Source: Arabidopsis thaliana
Taxonomy: Eukaryota > Streptophyta > Magnoliopsida > Brassicales > Brassicaceae
Assembly (NCBI RefSeq): GCF_000001735.4
Contig: NC_003070.9
Location: forward strand, 1,116,001 to 1,180,000
Direction: 5' to 3'
DNA: 64,000 bases
Both the position numbers and the translations under genes were made by a program. Below, one piece after another: positions 61,142 through 64,000 of the stretch (the stretch's first letter is position 1; each line of letters starts with the position of its first letter). A model generated the notes under the pieces. The model was not told the origin of the DNA and searched no databases. It was given only the letters and a program-made list of their open reading frames with translations.

Positions 61142-62384
61142 TCAAATCCTGTAATGTGACAGATGCGATGTTCCATCGAGACCTTTCTCAATGTATCCCT
61201 TTGAGTACTCTGGTATAGTGAAGTCTCTGTATTTTGGAGGGTTTTCTTCAGAGAGAAGCTCTTTGATTGGTCCGTAAACTGTGGAATTTGGATTCATACT
61301 CGAGCTGAAAAAGCATGCGATTGAAATCCTCGGTCCAACTCTGTTTGTAAGCACCCTATGATCAACGCTTATGAACTTGTCGTTCGTCATTAGCTGCACA
61401 AGTTGTGCAGCACAACCCGAATAAGAAAACCTTAAGTGAGAAAGTAAATCAATGCATCACGCACTAAAACCTCTGTTTTATGTTATCTTATACTTTTAGG
61501 TCCAACTATGGATCAGTGAGCTTACCTGCAAGAAATCTCCGATGTTGATGATAAGTGCCCCGGGAAGAGGCGAGACATCAACCCAACAGTCTTGATGAAG
61601 AATTTGAAGACCACCGATGTTGTCCTGAAGAAGAATAGTGATAAAAGTGTTGTCGGAATGCTTACTTGTGCCTAAGGTTTGGTCAGGTTGTGGACAGGGA
61701 GGGTAATAATGGCAGATCATATGCAAACCCTTCATGCAACCCATACTCTTAAGAGTATCAGAGTTCAAACCAAGAGCTTCTGAGAGAAGTTCAAAGAGCA
61801 AGCCACCTAAACTCATCACATGCTTCGAGTATCCGATCATAGCATCTCTGAGCCAATGATGTTAGAATCAATAATATATCTTCAATATTTCCTAAGACTT
61901 CTCAATGAAAAAAAAATTACCTGCAAGCCACTGGGAGATCTTCAGGGTTTGAAGGATCGGGATCCATGTAACAAACGAAAGAGTCTCTCCAGTTACCAGC
62001 AGACGAACTGTAAAGTTCGAAATTATTGTGGTAGATAAATGTTTTGGTGAGGTCAAGCGAGAAGTAAGATTTCTTAACCTCCGGATCTTCCTCATGAAAC
62101 CTAACAACTCCATTTTGAATCTCTTCAAGAACACTTAAAGGAACACCATGGTTGATCACCTGGAAAATTCCCCAATTCTCTGCAGCGGCTTTGATCTTCT
62201 CCACAACGGCTTCACGCGACTTGTGGACGCCTGCAAAGTCGATGATAGGTACTGCAAAATCCGAGGTAGGTTTCTTGTCGTCTAAGGCATCTGGAGGAAG
62301 GCCAAAGATAGGAGGAACCTTGGTCTCTTCCAAAGACTTGCGCTCACTCTGAGAGTTGAATTTGATCGAGTTTTTCACCACCAT
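61142..62384 (-). CDS. AT1G04380: 2-oxoglutarate/Fe(II)-dependent dioxygenase (ACC-oxidase/E8-like), paralog
   Basis: Three exons, 62384-61921, 61847-61526 and 61393-61142, give 345 residues. It is a close paralog of AT1G04350 with intron positions in the same codons. The DIOX_N domain ([23 protein letters not shown]) precedes the jelly-roll with iron ligands H218, D220 (SKHSDNTF) and H274 ([10 protein letters not shown]), and R284/S286 (PRIS) for 2-oxoglutarate. The N-terminus is 15 residues shorter than in the paralog, around the [12 protein letters not shown] segment. Both introns have GT donors, including intron 2, where the paralog has GC. Substrate unknown; likely specialised or hormone-related metabolism. 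Confidence 0.93.
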
Positions 62385-62762
62385 TTTTGTGTTTTGTTTA
62401 TCTCTTTATTTTTTTCCTCACAACAAAGCTGCTTATGTAGCAAACACAATAAGAAATTGAAGAAGAAAGAGATGAGGCAACAAAAGAGAAACGTGGAGAA
62501 GGTCATGCGAAAAACGAGAAGCGTTACAGACTATAAAAAGACAAGATTCAGAGTTTGGTCTTTTCAGAGTTTGGTCTTTGTTACGTGGAGCCGATAATAT
62601 GACCGTTACGTAAAGCTTAAAATGTCCGTTTCGACTTATTAACGTTATAACTGATTGAGTTCAGTCCAATAAGAGTAGATCAAAAACTAGTATAACTTTA
62701 ATGAAAAGATAGAAGTGTTTTTCTTTGCTTTGTTCGTGCAAAGGATAAAATAAACTTCTATC
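62385..62762. other. Promoter region of AT1G04380
   Basis: Upstream sequence of AT1G04380, with a pyrimidine-rich leader on its strand. No firm TATA box found. Confidence 0.45.
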
Positions 62763-63152
62763 CTATTTATAAATAAGCATACATACAAGAATCACACAAA
62801 CATCTAATTTGAAGGTTAAACCAACCAAATAATTGAAAAATCCATAGATAATATAAACACACCATTTATAAAATCTTGTAATGTGCGCCATAGCTTTTGT
62901 AAAGGACTCAAAAATGGAAGCAACAAATCTGTTTTCTTTTTCTTCACTCTTCAAACGCGGAAACGGTTTTAACAAAATGATGGCAACTAAACGATGGTTG
63001 TGGATGTAGAAATGACCAAAGAGCTTCGAAAAGAGGGAGAAGCAGAAGAAATCGATGAATAAGCCCAATTCGATGACGACCACAGCAAAAGCATGGTGAC
63101 AGAGTATCTTCACCGCACCAAGTGCTGCTTTCCCGAATTTCACCATTTCCAT
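62763..63152 (-). CDS. Small hydrophobic protein, hypothetical
   Basis: A 129-codon frame starting at 63152 in a good plant start context (GCAAAGATGGAA). I do not recognise a family. The N-terminal half (MEMVKFGKAALGAVKILCHH, then AFAVVVIELGLFIDFFCFSLF) is strongly hydrophobic with one likely membrane segment at about residues 20-42; a KPFPRLKSEEKENRF basic patch follows; the C-terminal third is hydrophobic and AT-rich and may be read-through of noncoding sequence. A second, overlapping frame (63177-62944) is Cys-rich and equally unsupported. Composition of 62940-63160 is GC-richer than the flanks, which favours coding, but evidence is weak. Confidence 0.35.
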   Translation of the reverse strand: MEMVKFGKAALGAVKILCHHAFAVVVIELGLFIDFFCFSLFSKLFGHFYIHNHRLVAIILLKPFPRLKSEEKENRFVASIFESFTKAMAHITRFYKWCVYIIYGFFNYLVGLTFKLDVCVILVCMLIYK

Positions 63153-63179
63153 CTTTGCTTTCTTCTCCTTCTTTCACAC

Positions 63180-63677
63180 TATGTTTTTCTAATTATTAAG
63201 TTTATATTGGGAATAAGTGGCTCTCACGATTAGCGTAAAGATACTTGCATAGGAATTGACCTTTTAAGCATTGGACAATGTCATTCCTCTTTTATGTATA
63301 GATTGTTTCTTTTTCATAGAGCAAGCCTCCAACATTGTCACATATGTCGAATTCAATAACTTGTTCAAACATTTTCATCAAGTTCGAACAATACCTGTGT
63401 AGCTTACATAAATTACTCTGTACATTACCTTGTTTAGCTTACAGAAATTTCATGTCTTTTTATCTACTAAAGAAATGACTCTGAGAGTCTGAGACAAAAT
63501 CCCACAACAGATTGCTCTCTATCAGAAAACCATTATAACACGTACAATCTTCAAAAGGGATTAGTGTCAATAAATTGACTAACTATATACCATCCCGAAT
63601 CCTTAGCATGACTAAAGAGCCTCATAGACTCTCAGTTCCAGATTTCTCTCTCTTTAACTTTTGCTTCTGTTGATAAT
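63180..63677. other. Intergenic region before the BTB/POZ gene 3' end
   Basis: AT-rich, including the 3' UTR of the minus-strand BTB gene at its right end. Confidence 0.5.
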
Positions 63678-64000
63678 TTAACCACCCTGTTGAGAAAACT
63701 GAACAGCGGCGGTTCGGATCAAGTTTACCAGCTCGTCGTCTAGCTCATCGAGCTCACCTGAGTCACGAAGCTGATGATAAATAGGAGCTGCATGATTAGC
63801 AGCAGCTTCCACCAGTTTCCACATCGAGAAACTCGCAGCTAATTCGATTGTTTTGATAGATAACTCTCTAGCGGATTCCAAGCAAGAGAGAATCACATGA
63901 GCGCAATCGTTTTGAAGTTCTTCCATAATCCACCATTCAGAAAGCGAGTATATCTCCACATAAGCTTGAAGCTCATCCAGCTTTGCCTCAGTGTCCATGT
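63678..64000 (-). CDS. AT1G04390: BTB/POZ domain protein, C-terminal fragment (gene runs off the window)
   Basis: The frame ends at a TAA at 63678-63680 and is open to the window edge, so only the last 107 or so residues are seen. They form amphipathic helices (LDELQAYVEIYSLSEWWIME, CLESARELSIKTIELAASF, WKLVEAAANHAAPIYHQL) ending in FSQQGG, as in the BACK-like C-terminal region after a BTB fold. AT1G04390, the expected locus, is a large BTB/POZ and ARM-like protein, probably a Cullin-3 substrate adaptor. The BTB itself is outside the window, so the assignment rests on locus order and the helical pattern. Confidence 0.75.
   Translation of the reverse strand, partial: MDTEAKLDELQAYVEIYSLSEWWIMEELQNDCAHVILSCLESARELSIKTIELAASFSMWKLVEAAANHAAPIYHQLRDSGELDELDDELVNLIRTAAVQFSQQGG

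Overview
The window is plant nuclear DNA: AT-rich, with genes split by many short GT-AG introns, telo-box and TGGGCY promoter elements, and proteins I recognise one after another. The gene order (LRR/EDR1-type kinase, KCS2, EFG1-like, SHY2/IAA3, AXR3/IAA17, PRA1.D, RPS15, P-loop NTPase, thioesterase, TRAF1b/MUSE13, ERS2, tRNA-Gly, small unknown protein, HR-like lesion inducer, 2OG oxygenase, ATL1, ERF14, 2OG oxygenase, BTB/POZ) fits Arabidopsis thaliana chromosome 1 from about AT1G04210 to AT1G04390, in reference orientation. Locus names are from memory of the families and order; exon coordinates were read from splice signals and reading-frame continuity, and most gene models sum to a whole number of codons.

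Layout. 1-6.5 kb: 3' part of the kinase gene (+) converging on KCS2 (-). 6.5-9.5 kb: AT-rich, no gene seen. 9.6-11.8 kb: EFG1-like rRNA-processing gene (+). 12.6-22.3 kb: two Aux/IAA repressor genes, IAA3 (-) and IAA17 (+), transcribed away from each other across 7 kb that holds TGTC-type auxin elements and a G-box/TCP/TATA module. 24.7-37.9 kb: a dense run of minus-strand genes (PRA1.D, RPS15, P-loop NTPase, thioesterase, TRAF1b). 39.1-41.1 kb: ethylene receptor ERS2 (-). 41-45.5 kb: AT-rich DNA with a tRNA-Gly and a Helitron-like 3' terminus preceded by decayed copies. 45.6-48.7 kb: two small minus-strand genes. 49.3-62.4 kb: two paralogous 2OG-Fe(II) oxygenase genes in inverted orientation flanking ATL1 (-) and ERF14 (+). 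62.7-64 kb: a doubtful small ORF and the 3' end of a BTB/POZ gene (-).

Themes. Hormone signalling is prominent: two auxin co-repressors, an ethylene receptor, an ERF factor with an EDLL-like activation motif, and oxygenases related to the ACC-oxidase/E8-like group. Immunity turnover (TRAF1b, ATL1) and housekeeping (RPS15, EFG1-like, PRA1.D) share the block. I see no clearly new system. The best leads are the Helitron-terminus array, a tRNA-Gly with two acceptor-stem mismatches, a GC-AG intron in one of two oxygenase paralogs, two promoter-like GC-rich islands downstream of both oxygenases (one with a coding-like frame broken by one stop), and ACGT-element clusters with TATA boxes in gene deserts.
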